Shown here: piece after piece, positions 33,924 through 43,464 of the stretch
Numbering within the stretch: the stretch's first letter is position 1
Layout of the letters: the number at the start of each line of letters is the position of its first letter
Source of the DNA: Lacinutrix algicola
Lineage (GTDB): Bacteria > Bacteroidota > Bacteroidia > Flavobacteriales > Flavobacteriaceae
Direction: 5' to 3'
Assembly: GCF_001418085.1 (NCBI RefSeq)
Contig: NZ_LIQH01000018.1
Location: forward strand, 1 to 43,464
Length of the DNA stretch: 43,464 bases
Made by a program: the position numbers and the translations under genes
Notes under the pieces: generated by a model
Database searches by the model: none
Seen by the model: the letters and a program-made list of their open reading frames with translations, nothing else
Told to the model about the DNA's origin: nothing

Positions 33924-36900
33924 ATGAATACAACACTACTTAAGAGTGCTTTTTTAGTACTTTTCTTCTTTTTGATAAATAATATTTACTCACAATGTAA
34001 TAATTGTGATGTTGTAGGTCCTACAACAGGTAATTTTGTTTTTGCGAGTAATACTAAAACTTGTTTTACAGCAAATGCAACACTTACCGATGTTACTTTT
34101 CATGATAATAGTTCGGTTTGTATTGCACCAGGTATAACAGTAACTATAAATGGTACAATAGTAACAACGATAAATACTAGCGTAGATATTGATGTACAAG
34201 GTTCTTTTATTATTTTTCAACCTGTTGAATTTAAAAGTGAACTAGATTTATTTGTTTCGGCAACGGGATATTTAAAAACTGGATCCTCTGGAAATGTAGA
34301 TTTTGATTTCAATAGTTCAGGAGCTAATAGTATTGTAAATTATGGCTTAATAGAAATGGGAGCTTTAAAATTTGATAGCCCTTCTGCTAATAATTTCATT
34401 GAAAATTTTGGGACTTTCAATATTAATAAAGACATAGCATTAGAAGGTGCAACTAACCTTAGAAACAGAGGTGATTTGAATATAGGGCTAAGTTTTGTTT
34501 TTAAGTCTAATGTTATATTTAGTAATTGTGGTAATGTAACTACAGAACAAGGATTTGATTTAGATGGAGGAAAGATAATTAATACTGGACTTTTTATAAC
34601 AGAATCGGGGACTATTGTCTTTAATGGAGGTGTGTTAGAAAATTATGCAACTATGGATCTTAATTCTGGTATGAATATGTCTTCAAGTTCTGATTATCTT
34701 TATAATGAAGGAGAAATGACAATTAAAAGTACTGTTAATGTTACAAATGGTGTTTTTGCAGGTCCAACCAGTAACTCTAAACTTGGATATATAAGATTTG
34801 GACAAAAAGCTACTTTTAATAGTGGTACAATAGGCCCAAACCTTGATTTAGAGTATTATCCAGGAACAAATGCAGCAGACAAAGCTAATGTCTACCAAAA
34901 TTTTAATAACTCTACAGAGTTAGCAAATGTTTCTAAAGCTTGTATTGCTTATGGTAACTGTTCACAAACTCTAATGTTAGATAATGATTGTAGAAATTTT
35001 GACGGAACACTAATTGATTATTGTGTAGATGGTGCTATTTTAGGTACAGCAACTACTAATGATCCAGATGGAGATGGGTTAAATAACAGTTGTGATCTTG
35101 ATAATGATAATGATGGTATACTAGACTTTGATGAATGTGGAAGAGTAGAATTTAGTACTTTTTCTGTTACAAACGGAAACACTCAAACCTTTAACTTGAC
35201 TGCTTCAACAGGTGGTTATGTAATTGATATTTCTTCGATAGACAATAGTTTTAATTTAATTATAAACGGTACCAAATTAGTGCCTGATGAAATTCAGTTT
35301 GATAATACGTGGGCATATACAACTGGAGAGTCTTTAGTACGTTTTGCTTCAGATAATTCTTTATATGGTCAGTCTGGTAATTCTAATGTTTGGTCAATAA
35401 ATTATAATAATAGTAATCCGTTATTCATTTCATTAAGAATTTTTATATCTCCAAACGGAGAAGTTTCTATTCAGGGAAAACGTACAGCAACTTCAATATT
35501 AGAAGATTTAATTATAGACCCATCTCATCCACAGTTTAATACAATAACATGGAATTCGTCTGCAACAAATACTGTTAAGGTTACACAAAAAGTTCAAGGA
35601 CCTACATTTTTGTATGCAACGGGTTATGGCTTAAATTGTAGTAATGATTTAGATGGAGATAATATCCCAGATTTTATTGACATAGATAGTGATAATGACG
35701 GTATTCCAGATAATGTAGAAGCTCAAACAACAATAGGTTATATTGCTCCAAGTGGTAATGGTGCATCAATGATAGATGCAAATAATGATGGAGTTGACGA
35801 TAATTATGGAGAAGGCTTTGTAAACATAGAAGATACAGATGGAGATGGTACTCCAGACTATTTAGATTTAGATTCAGACAACGATCAAATGTTGGATATT
35901 GAAGAAAACGGAATGGCTAATGTAGCAAGTGGTGTAGATACAGATTTAGATGGTTTAGATGATTCTTTTGAAGGATCTAATGTTAATGATTTAGATTATA
36001 ACGATGAGATAGATGATCCAACTAATTTAACAGTTTTACCAGATGCAGATGGAGATTTATTTACAGTTGGTGATTTAGATTATAGAGATGTTTTTAATGT
36101 TAATCCACCATCTTCAGCAACTATCGATTTCGATGGAATAGATGATTATTTAGATACAGCACCTTACATAGAAAACTGGACAGCAGGAACAGTTATGGGA
36201 TGGGTAAAAATTGGTCATACTTCAAGTGGGAACCTTCCAAATTTATATAGTGTTGCAGGTCAGGAAAATATGAGGTTATACGTAACTAATGGTAGGACAC
36301 CTGCTTTTTATGTTATTACTCAAGATCAAGTAACAGCTTCTAGTAACTATCCTTCTAATATACAGGTTCAACCAGATTCGTCATTAGGTATTAAATTAGA
36401 AAATGATCTATGGTATCATTTAACAGGAGTATTTAATTCTTCAGACCAAACAGTTAAATTGTATTTAAATGGAGAATTGGTTGGTACAACAACAGATTCA
36501 AGATTAAATTCTGAACTTTTAACTAAAAATTTTAATGGAACTCCTCATATTTATTCACAAAGAGGATTTACAATAGGACGATATCCAACAAATACAAGCA
36601 CAGCTGGTTTTGGTCATTTTAAAGGAGATATTGATGAAGTTAGAATTTTTGATTCTGCATTAACAAACGATCAAATAAAACAAATGGTATATCAAGAAAT
36701 TGAGAATAACTCAGGAGTTTTAAGAGGTACTGTTATACCAAAAGATATTCAAGATTTTAGTACTTCAGAAAAGGTATTATGGAGTCGTTTAAAAGGATAT
36801 TACCCAATGTCTAACATAATTAGTAATACAACATCTGATTATTCCGAAAATAATAATAACTTAGAACTTCATAATATCACAAGCGTTCAAGAGCAAACAG

Positions 36901-38729
36901 CTCCAATGCCTTATCAAACAATAGCAGATGGAAATTGGTCAACAACAGCAACATGGCTTCATGGTAATGTTTGGGATATTACAGATGAAGTAAACAATAA
37001 AGATTGGTCTATTGTAAATATAAAAAACAATGTAAATACTGCTGTAAATCATACAACATTAGGTTTGTTTGTTGATGCAAATCAAGAACTAGAAATCGCA
37101 GATAATGAACTTAAAAACACTTGGTATTTAGAATTAAATGGGTTTATAGATTTAGAAAACGAATCTCAATTAATTCAAACAAACGAGAGCGATTTAATAG
37201 TTGGTACTAATGGTAAACTAGAAAGAGACCAGCAAGGAACAGAAAACTTGTATACTTATAATTATTTTTCATCTCCAGTACATTCTAGCAATCCAGATAC
37301 AACAGTCGATGGAAACGAAAGTTATACTATAGAGAGTGTAATGATGGATGGAACAGATTCTAATAATCCAGTACCAATTGATTTTGTTGGTGGTTATAAT
37401 GGTGATAATACTAGTTCTCCTATTAAAACAGCTCGTTACTGGTTATGGAAATATGGTAATCTTGCAACAGACTACTATAATTGGGAGCATGTACTTGAAA
37501 CTGGTAGTTTAAAAGCAGGAGAAGGTTATTCTATGAAAGGACCAGGAACTGGAGCAGTTTCAAATGAGCAAAATTATACTTTTACAGGTAAGCCAAATAA
37601 TGCTACTATATTATTGCCAATAAGTGCAAATAATACTTATTTAGTTGGTAATCCATACGCTTCAGCAATAGACGCTAATGCTTTTATTTTAGATAACCTT
37701 AACCTTACAGGAGTACTTTATTTCTGGGAGCATTTTGCAGGAGGAACACATAATACCTTAGAGTATCAAGGCGGTTATGGAGTTTATAATCTCTCTGGAG
37801 GAGTTCCTGCAATACAGCATGACTATACAACAGGAGGAACAGATGGATCGGGAGGGACTGGTATAAAAACACCACAACGTTACGTACCTGTAAGTCAAGG
37901 TTTCTTTGTAGAGGGCTCAAGTTCTGGAGATATTAAATTTGAAAATGATCAAAGAGTTTTTGTTAAAGAAACAGGAAATATAAATTCATGGTTTTTTAAA
38001 AACAACACTAATAACTCTACCAATACTAACAACGATTCTGCTATAGAAGATCTAAGACCTAAGTTTAGATTTGGCTTTAAATCACCAGAAACTTATAATA
38101 GACAAATTCTTTTAACTATTGACGAGAATGCTACTATCGACTATAATTGGGGATACGATGGAAAAATAAACGAAAGTAATAGTGAAGATATGTATTGGGA
38201 ATTTGCAAATGATAAATTCTTAATACAAGGAACAAATGAAACCCTACCTACAACAGCGCTACCACTAACAGTTAAAACTGTAAATGGAGGTATTATAGAA
38301 ATAGGTATAGATGCTTTAGAAAATGTAGATCCATTATTAGACATTTACTTAAAAGACGATAGTACATATCATAATCTTAGAGAAGCTAAGTATACAACAA
38401 CTGTAGATTTAGGAGAAATTACAAATCGATTTAGTATTGTGTTTACACAAGATCCTACGAGTTTGTCAACCGATGAATTTGAAGAGAATAATAATTTAAC
38501 CGTATTTGTAAAAAACAATTCAGTTTTAACAATTTCTAATCCTTCAAACAAGGAGATAAATACTGTCCAGGTAATAAATATGCTAGGTCAAATAGTATTA
38601 GAACAAGAGGTTAATACTTCAATTAATAGAATTGAAATTCCAATACAATTACAAACAGGAACTTATATTTTTAATATAAAGTCTACAAATTTTGTTATTA
38701 CTAAAAAAGCTATAATTAATTCTAATTAA
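33924..38729 (+). CDS. Second giant secreted adhesin-like protein, T9SS type A sorting domain
   Basis: 1601 aa. Order of parts: signal peptide (about 1-24, ending NNIYSQ); a beta-helix/solenoid-like head (about 25-365) of irregular repeats with [43 protein letters not shown] turns; a thrombospondin type 3 pair (379-405); a beta domain (about 406-565); a type 3 repeat array (about 575-725, [16 protein letters not shown] units); a LamG/concanavalin-like domain (about 731-925); the conserved module (993-1530); and a T9SS type A sorting domain at the end ([24 protein letters not shown]). It is exported like the protein at 2719, with which it shares the last ~609 residues but not the head. It has no close plus-strand partner downstream; a terminator follows. 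Ligand unknown. Confidence 0.85.
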   Translation: MNTTLLKSAFLVLFFFLINNIYSQCNNCDVVGPTTGNFVFASNTKTCFTANATLTDVTFHDNSSVCIAPGITVTINGTIVTTINTSVDIDVQGSFIIFQPVEFKSELDLFVSATGYLKTGSSGNVDFDFNSSGANSIVNYGLIEMGALKFDSPSANNFIENFGTFNINKDIALEGATNLRNRGDLNIGLSFVFKSNVIFSNCGNVTTEQGFDLDGGKIINTGLFITESGTIVFNGGVLENYATMDLNSGMNMSSSSDYLYNEGEMTIKSTVNVTNGVFAGPTSNSKLGYIRFGQKATFNSGTIGPNLDLEYYPGTNAADKANVYQNFNNSTELANVSKACIAYGNCSQTLMLDNDCRNFDGTLIDYCVDGAILGTATTNDPDGDGLNNSCDLDNDNDGILDFDECGRVEFSTFSVTNGNTQTFNLTASTGGYVIDISSIDNSFNLIINGTKLVPDEIQFDNTWAYTTGESLVRFASDNSLYGQSGNSNVWSINYNNSNPLFISLRIFISPNGEVSIQGKRTATSILEDLIIDPSHPQFNTITWNSSATNTVKVTQKVQGPTFLYATGYGLNCSNDLDGDNIPDFIDIDSDNDGIPDNVEAQTTIGYIAPSGNGASMIDANNDGVDDNYGEGFVNIEDTDGDGTPDYLDLDSDNDQMLDIEENGMANVASGVDTDLDGLDDSFEGSNVNDLDYNDEIDDPTNLTVLPDADGDLFTVGDLDYRDVFNVNPPSSATIDFDGIDDYLDTAPYIENWTAGTVMGWVKIGHTSSGNLPNLYSVAGQENMRLYVTNGRTPAFYVITQDQVTASSNYPSNIQVQPDSSLGIKLENDLWYHLTGVFNSSDQTVKLYLNGELVGTTTDSRLNSELLTKNFNGTPHIYSQRGFTIGRYPTNTSTAGFGHFKGDIDEVRIFDSALTNDQIKQMVYQEIENNSGVLRGTVIPKDIQDFSTSEKVLWSRLKGYYPMSNIISNTTSDYSENNNNLELHNITSVQEQTAPMPYQTIADGNWSTTATWLHGNVWDITDEVNNKDWSIVNIKNNVNTAVNHTTLGLFVDANQELEIADNELKNTWYLELNGFIDLENESQLIQTNESDLIVGTNGKLERDQQGTENLYTYNYFSSPVHSSNPDTTVDGNESYTIESVMMDGTDSNNPVPIDFVGGYNGDNTSSPIKTARYWLWKYGNLATDYYNWEHVLETGSLKAGEGYSMKGPGTGAVSNEQNYTFTGKPNNATILLPISANNTYLVGNPYASAIDANAFILDNLNLTGVLYFWEHFAGGTHNTLEYQGGYGVYNLSGGVPAIQHDYTTGGTDGSGGTGIKTPQRYVPVSQGFFVEGSSSGDIKFENDQRVFVKETGNINSWFFKNNTNNSTNTNNDSAIEDLRPKFRFGFKSPETYNRQILLTIDENATIDYNWGYDGKINESNSEDMYWEFANDKFLIQGTNETLPTTALPLTVKTVNGGIIEIGIDALENVDPLLDIYLKDDSTYHNLREAKYTTTVDLGEITNRFSIVFTQDPTSLSTDEFEENNNLTVFVKNNSVLTISNPSNKEINTVQVINMLGQIVLEQEVNTSINRIEIPIQLQTGTYIFNIKSTNFVITKKAIINSN
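36900..38726 (+). repeat. Copy 2 of the duplicated C-terminal adhesin module
   Basis: Residues 993-1601 of the second adhesin, paralogous to 7117-8937. The DNA shows long identical runs, for example AAGGAGATAAATACTGTCCA at about 38552 and a run of over 30 nt around 37117-37143 that matches about 7335-7365. Confidence 0.8.
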
Positions 38730-38750
38730 ATCGATATTTTAATGTAGTAT

Positions 38751-38783
38751 AAAAAAGCTTCAGGTTTAACTGAAACTTTTTTT
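38751..38783 (+). terminator. Terminator after the second adhesin
   Basis: AAAAAAGCTTCAG, loop GTTTAA, CTGAAACTTTTTTT. The stem has one mismatch and a long T run. Confidence 0.75.
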
Positions 38784-38842
38784 ATGTAATAGTATTAATA
38801 GCTAAAAACATATTTCTTATTATTGTTTATTAAATAAGAATT

Positions 38843-39397
38843 ATGAATAAACTCTTTTTTATACTGTCTTTTTTAACGCTAAACTTAGCACTTGCCCAAG
38901 ACCAAGAAGCAACCTTGTTTTTTAGAGATGGAACATCATTAAAAGGGTACGCAAGTATTAAAGATAATTGGATAATACTGTTTAGATTAACCTTAGAAGA
39001 CGATCCTGATGAATGGAAGGATATCATGGTAAAAGCTATAACATTTCACGGTTTTGATAAAGATGTAATGTGTGAGTATCAATATTTAAAAGCAGATTTG
39101 TCTTATCCATTATTACTAGAAGTCATTGAAAAAGGGAATGTAAACCTTTATAAAACAATTGATTATTATCGTTATATTACAAGAGAGTTATTTTCAAATG
39201 ACGATAAGTTTGGAGGCTCTTATATAGAGGTGTCTAAAAAAAATAAAAACCATTATTATATAAAAAAGCCAGAGCAAGAGTTAATTACTAAACTTAATAA
39301 TGGTTTTTATAACAAGGAAGCAACTAAATTCTTCGAAGACTGCCCGAGTTTGGTTAGTAAAATAAACAGCGAAAAATACACAAAAAAAGAGCTATAA
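38843..39397 (+). CDS. Secreted protein of unknown function
   Basis: 184 aa with a clear signal peptide (MNKLFFILSFLTLNLALAQ). The mature part is mixed alpha/beta with LFFRDGTSLKGYASI near its start, a charged middle, and FFEDCPSLVSKINSEKYTKKEL at the end. I recognise no catalytic motif. It resembles the small exported proteins common in flavobacteria whose N-terminal part reads like a beta-strand 'DGT-G' repeat. It stands alone between the adhesin terminator and ileS, on the same strand, 145 nt before any possible ileS start. Being a real gene is supported by the signal peptide and codon use, not by recognised homology. Confidence 0.65.
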   Translation: MNKLFFILSFLTLNLALAQDQEATLFFRDGTSLKGYASIKDNWIILFRLTLEDDPDEWKDIMVKAITFHGFDKDVMCEYQYLKADLSYPLLLEVIEKGNVNLYKTIDYYRYITRELFSNDDKFGGSYIEVSKKNKNHYYIKKPEQELITKLNNGFYNKEATKFFEDCPSLVSKINSEKYTKKEL

Positions 39398-39510
39398 AAA
39401 TTGTTGAATTTTATAATGATTTGTGTGACGATGAAATTTTTGTTGAAGATTAAATGATTTGAAGCGTATTTCTGTTAATTAATTATAACCTCTTTTTTAC
39501 TAAAATTCCT

Positions 39511-39518
39511 TAATTTCG
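39511..39518 (+). promoter_or_regulatory. Weak -7 candidate for ileS
   Basis: TAATTTCG, one base off TAnnTTTG, 128 nt before the preferred ileS start. The region 39398-39638 (241 bp) otherwise holds only an AGCAATA / TATTGCT hairpin at 39564-39585. No T-box or riboswitch is seen. Confidence 0.25.
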
Positions 39519-39638
39519 CTTTTCTTATTAGAAACAGGTCAAATGCTTAGTAATTTGACGATTAGCAATAATAGCTTCTATTGCTTTATTAAACCTGATT
39601 TTATAAGAAGATATTACGAACTGAAGAAATTAGAAAAA

Positions 39639-42600
39639 ATGAGCGCAGGATTCCCTGAATATAAAGGACTTAACTTACCAAACATTGCAGAAGAAATTTT
39701 AGCATACTGGCAAGAAAACAACATTTTTGAAAAAAGTGTAACTACAAGAGAAAACGCAGAACCTTATGTGTTTTTCGAAGGTCCACCAAGTGCAAATGGT
39801 TTACCAGGAGTGCACCACGTATTAGCACGTTCCATTAAAGATATTTTTCCACGTTATAAAACCATGAAAGGTTACCAAGTTAAGCGTAAAGCTGGTTGGG
39901 ATACACATGGACTACCAATAGAATTAGGTGTAGAGAAAGAATTAGGTATTACCAAAGAAGATATTGGTAAAACTATTTCTGTTGAAGATTATAATGCAGC
40001 TTGCCGTAAAGCAGTAATGCGTTATACCGATGTTTGGAATAACCTAACGCAAAAAATGGGTTATTGGGTAGATATGGAAGATCCATATATTACTTACGAG
40101 CCTAAATACATGGAAACAGTTTGGTGGTTATTAAAAGAAATATACACTAAAAAACTAATTTATAAAGGCTATACTATTCAGCCTTATTCACCAAAAGCAG
40201 GAACCGGTTTAAGTTCTCACGAGGTTAATCAGCCAGGTGCTTACCAAGATGTAACAGATACAACTATTGTTGCTCAGTTTAAAGCTATAGAAAGTACATT
40301 GCCAGATTTTTTACAGAACGAAGGCGATATCCATTTTACTGCATGGACTACAACACCTTGGACATTGCCAAGTAATACAGCATTAACTGTTGGACCAAAA
40401 ATTGATTATGTTTTAGTTGAAACTTATAACCAATACACATTCAAACCTATGAATGTAATTTTGGCAAAAGCATTAGTAAACAAACAGTTTGACGGAAAGT
40501 TTAAAAGAGTTGAAGATAAACCGGCACTTTTAGAATATAAAGATGGAGATAAGAAAATACCATATTTTGTTGTAAAAGAATTTTTAGGAAAGGACCTTGT
40601 TGGTATTAAATACGAACAATTATTGCCATACGCTTTACCAAACGATAACCCTGAAAATGCTTTTAGAGTAATCGCAGGAGATTTTGTTACGACTGAAGAT
40701 GGTACAGGAATAGTACATACAGCACCAACTTTTGGAGCAGATGATGCTTTGGTTGCAAAACAAGCAACACCAGAAATTCCGCCACTTTTAGTAAAAGACG
40801 AGAATGATAATTTAGTACCACTTGTAGATTTACAAGGTCGTTTTAGACCAGAGATGAAAGAGTTTGGTGGTAAGTATGTTAAGAACGAATATTATGCAGA
40901 TGGTGAAGCACCAGAACGTTCAATAGACGTTGAATTGGCGATTAAGTTAAAAGAAGAAAACAAGGCCTTTAAGGTTGAAAAATATAAGCACAGTTACCCA
41001 CATTGTTGGCGTACAGATAAACCGATCCTTTATTACCCATTAGATTCTTGGTTTATTAAAGTTACTGATGTAAAAGGTAGAATGCACGAGTTAAATACAA
41101 GCATTAACTGGAAACCTGAGTCTACAGGAACAGGACGTTTTGGTAACTGGTTAGCAAACGCAAACGATTGGAATTTATCTCGATCTCGTTATTGGGGAAT
41201 TCCATTACCAATCTGGAGAACAGAAGATGGTAAAGAGGAAATTTGTATTGGTTCTGTTGAAGAACTAAAAGCAGAAATGAAGAAAGCAGTTTCAGCTGGT
41301 GTTTTAGCTGAAGATATTTTTGCAGATTTTGAAGTTGGAAACAATTCTGAAGAAAATTATGCGAAAATAGATTTACATAAAAACATTGTTGATGAAATTG
41401 TATTAGTATCGGCAAGCGGACAACCAATGAAACGTGAAAGCGATTTAATAGATGTTTGGTTCGATTCTGGTTCTATGCCTTATGCACAATGGCATTATCC
41501 ATTTGAGAATAAAGATAAAATTGACGAAAACAAAGCTTTTCCAGCCGATTTTATTGCAGAAGGAGTAGACCAAACACGAGGATGGTTTTATACGCTTCAC
41601 GCTATTGCAACTATGGTTTTCGATTCTGTAGCTTACAAAAACGTGGTGTCTAACGGATTAGTGTTAGATAAAAATGGACAGAAAATGTCTAAACGTTTAG
41701 GTAATGCAACAGATCCATTTGAAACTCTTGACACTTACGGAGCAGATGCTACACGTTGGTATATGATTTCAAATGCAAATCCATGGGATAATTTAAAATT
41801 CGATTTAGAAGGAATAGAAGAGGTAAAGCGTAAGTTTTTCGGAACACTTTATAACACGTATTCTTTCTTTCAACTCTATACAAATATTGATAAGTTTACG
41901 TATTCTGAAGCAGATATTGCATTAGAAGATAGACCAGAAATTGATAGATGGATACTTTCTGAGTTAAACACATTAATTCAAAGAGTAGACGAGTATTATG
42001 CAGAATACGAACCAACAAAAGCGGCTCGTGCTATTTCTAATTTTACTCAAGATTACTTAAGTAACTGGTACGTACGTTTAAGTAGAAGACGTTTCTGGAA
42101 AGGCGATTATCAACAAGATAAGATATCGGCTTACCAAACGTTATACACTTGTATGTTAACCATAGCGAAACTGGGAGCACCAATTGCACCATTTTTTATG
42201 GACAAACTTTACTTAGACTTAACAAATACAACACATTCTGAAAACTTTGAAAGTGTACATTTGGCAGAGTTTCCAAAAAGTGATGAGCGCTTTATCGATA
42301 AAGCCTTAGAGCGTAAAATGGAAGCAGCACAAACAATTTGCTCTTTAGTATTATCATTACGAGCTAAAGAAAAAATTAAAGTGCGTCAGCCATTGCAAAA
42401 AATTATGATTCCTGTGAGTTCAGAAGAACAAAAAGAAGAAATTTTAGCAGTTGCAGATTTAATTAAAAGTGAAGTAAATATTAAGAGTGTAGAGCTTTTA
42501 GAAGATGCTGCAGATATTTTAGTAAAACAGATTAAGCCTAATTTTAAAGCTTTAGGACCACGTTTTGGTAAAGACATGAAGTTGATTGCTAGTGAGATAC

Positions 42601-43043
42601 AGAAAATGACTTCGGATGATATTAAAAGTATCGAACAAAATGGTACTATCGATGTCGAGTGTAATGGAAAAAATATTACTTTAGAACGTAGTGATGTAGA
42701 TATTACTTCTCAAGATATTGAAGGATGGCTTGTAGCTAGTGAAGGAGCATTAACAGTTGCTTTAGATGTAACAATTTCTGAAGGTTTACGCGAAGAAGGT
42801 ATTGCTCGTGAGCTTGTAAACCGTATTCAGAATTTACGTAAAGATTCAGGTTTTGAAGTTACAGATCGTATATCTATTCAAATTCAAAAGCATGATGATA
42901 TTACAAAAGCAATAGAAACGAATTTAGAATATATCAAGGCTGAAACATTAACAGATAGTCTTGAGGTTGTAGAACAGTTAAATAATGGTATAGATATTGC
43001 GTTTGATGCTATAGAGACCAAATTATTTATCACAAAAAATTAA
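39639..43043 (+). CDS. ileS: Isoleucyl-tRNA synthetase
   Basis: 1134 aa from ATG at 39639 (MSAGFPEYKGLNLP). It charges tRNA-Ile. The class I signature region reads PPSANGLPGVHHVLAR (HIGH-type, first His replaced by Gly, as I believe is normal in Bacteroidota IleS); KMSKR is at 682-686 followed by LGNATDPFETLD. The CP1 editing domain (about 190-420, AWTTTPWTLPSNTALTVG, GTGIVHTAPTFGADD) and the anticodon-binding domain are complete, with a long C-terminal extension. An in-frame ATG at 39543 would add 32 residues rich in Ser, Asn and Ile that do not resemble the family; I treat it as leader. The DksA-like gene follows after 4 nt. Confidence 0.96.
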   Translation: MSAGFPEYKGLNLPNIAEEILAYWQENNIFEKSVTTRENAEPYVFFEGPPSANGLPGVHHVLARSIKDIFPRYKTMKGYQVKRKAGWDTHGLPIELGVEKELGITKEDIGKTISVEDYNAACRKAVMRYTDVWNNLTQKMGYWVDMEDPYITYEPKYMETVWWLLKEIYTKKLIYKGYTIQPYSPKAGTGLSSHEVNQPGAYQDVTDTTIVAQFKAIESTLPDFLQNEGDIHFTAWTTTPWTLPSNTALTVGPKIDYVLVETYNQYTFKPMNVILAKALVNKQFDGKFKRVEDKPALLEYKDGDKKIPYFVVKEFLGKDLVGIKYEQLLPYALPNDNPENAFRVIAGDFVTTEDGTGIVHTAPTFGADDALVAKQATPEIPPLLVKDENDNLVPLVDLQGRFRPEMKEFGGKYVKNEYYADGEAPERSIDVELAIKLKEENKAFKVEKYKHSYPHCWRTDKPILYYPLDSWFIKVTDVKGRMHELNTSINWKPESTGTGRFGNWLANANDWNLSRSRYWGIPLPIWRTEDGKEEICIGSVEELKAEMKKAVSAGVLAEDIFADFEVGNNSEENYAKIDLHKNIVDEIVLVSASGQPMKRESDLIDVWFDSGSMPYAQWHYPFENKDKIDENKAFPADFIAEGVDQTRGWFYTLHAIATMVFDSVAYKNVVSNGLVLDKNGQKMSKRLGNATDPFETLDTYGADATRWYMISNANPWDNLKFDLEGIEEVKRKFFGTLYNTYSFFQLYTNIDKFTYSEADIALEDRPEIDRWILSELNTLIQRVDEYYAEYEPTKAARAISNFTQDYLSNWYVRLSRRRFWKGDYQQDKISAYQTLYTCMLTIAKLGAPIAPFFMDKLYLDLTNTTHSENFESVHLAEFPKSDERFIDKALERKMEAAQTICSLVLSLRAKEKIKVRQPLQKIMIPVSSEEQKEEILAVADLIKSEVNIKSVELLEDAADILVKQIKPNFKALGPRFGKDMKLIASEIQKMTSDDIKSIEQNGTIDVECNGKNITLERSDVDITSQDIEGWLVASEGALTVALDVTISEGLREEGIARELVNRIQNLRKDSGFEVTDRISIQIQKHDDITKAIETNLEYIKAETLTDSLEVVEQLNNGIDIAFDAIETKLFITKN

Positions 43044-43047
43044 TGTT

Positions 43048-43434
43048 ATGGCAATAGAAAATACAGTTAGATATTCGGATAGCGAATTAGAAAGATTTAA
43101 AACTATAATTTTAGATAAAATAGATCACGCTAAACGTGATTTAGAGCTTATTAAGAGTGCGTATATGAATGACCATACAAATGGGACAGAAGATACTTCG
43201 CCTCAATTTAAAGCCTTTGATGAAGGTAGTGCTGTTAACAGTAAAGAATCTAATTCTGCTTTAGCAATTAGACAAGAAAAATTTATTCGTGATCTTAAAA
43301 ATGCACTTATAAGAGTAGAAAATAAAAGTTATGGTGTATGTAGAGTTACAGGGAAATTAATTAATCCTAAGCGCCTAGAATTAGTTCCACATGCTACTTT
43401 AAGTATTGAGGCTAAAAATATACAGAAAAGTTAA
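43048..43434 (+). CDS. TraR/DksA-family regulator with degenerate zinc finger
   Basis: 128 aa. It has a long N-terminal coiled coil (about 10-92; ELERFKTIILDKIDHAKRDL) followed by the C4-type finger region GVCRVTGKLINPKRLELVPH. Only one cysteine (Cys98) of the four in DksA is left, so zinc is probably not bound. DksA-family proteins bind the RNA polymerase secondary channel and affect rRNA and stress promoters, often with ppGpp; this is inferred for the present protein. It is 4 nt after ileS and so is co-transcribed with it. The stop is 30 nt from the right edge; the bases after it hold nothing recognised. Confidence 0.85.
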   Translation: MAIENTVRYSDSELERFKTIILDKIDHAKRDLELIKSAYMNDHTNGTEDTSPQFKAFDEGSAVNSKESNSALAIRQEKFIRDLKNALIRVENKSYGVCRVTGKLINPKRLELVPHATLSIEAKNIQKS

Positions 43435-43464
43435 TTACTACACATTAAAACAAAAAAAAGCCAA

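Noticed and set aside
39398-39638. T-box or other riboswitch before ileS
   Set aside because: No T-box core sequence or conserved stems; T-boxes are not expected in Bacteroidota.

Overview
The window is chromosomal DNA of a flavobacterium (Bacteroidota, most likely a marine Flavobacteriaceae). The evidence is low GC, promoters with the Bacteroidota -7 consensus TAnnTTTG, no Shine-Dalgarno-type spacing, a PorP/SprF-OmpA pair, the gliding genes gldE and gldD, several proteins ending in type A sorting domains of the type IX secretion system (T9SS), and gene orders typical of the family (mutY-ssb-gldE-gldD; glmS-DUF4270-mini glycogen synthase / panC-panD-flippase-esterase-radA; ileS-dksA-like). 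The genus cannot be fixed from what I see.

Layout. 1-2473: end of a PorP/SprF outer-membrane protein and an OmpA/PD40 protein, the usual partners of T9SS surface proteins. 2719-11538: a 2073-aa multidomain T9SS adhesin followed 15 nt later by a secreted PQQ-type sugar dehydrogenase that carries the same Fn3-GEVED module. 11695-13907 (minus): rng, a 30-residue very basic protein (probably a small Bacteroidota ribosomal protein) and an HU protein. 14044-17625 (plus): mutY, ssb, gldE, gldD. 17735-19616 (minus): atpD-atpC, separated by an unusual 7-nt-phased inverted repeat. 19787-24200 (minus): a TonB-dependent receptor and an SGNH-hydrolase lipoprotein one nucleotide apart. 24401-28736 (minus): a glycogen-synthase-like half protein, a DUF4270 lipoprotein and glmS. 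28910-33707 (plus): panC, panD, a YbhN-type membrane protein, an esterase-fold protein without its nucleophile, and radA. 33924-38729: a second large T9SS adhesin whose last ~609 residues are a close paralogue of those of the first. 38843-43434: an unknown secreted protein, ileS and a DksA-like regulator.

Most of the window is core metabolism and housekeeping (translation, DNA repair, ATP synthase, pantothenate, cell-wall amino sugar). The accessory-looking part is the cell-surface system: two long adhesins with different N-terminal heads on the same C-terminal chassis, with similar upstream regions, plus a secreted oxidoreductase sharing their modules. No tRNA, rRNA, CRISPR array, insertion sequence, phage gene or replication origin was seen. 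The longest stretches without a gene (about 110-245 bp) are described individually; none exceeds 300 bp.
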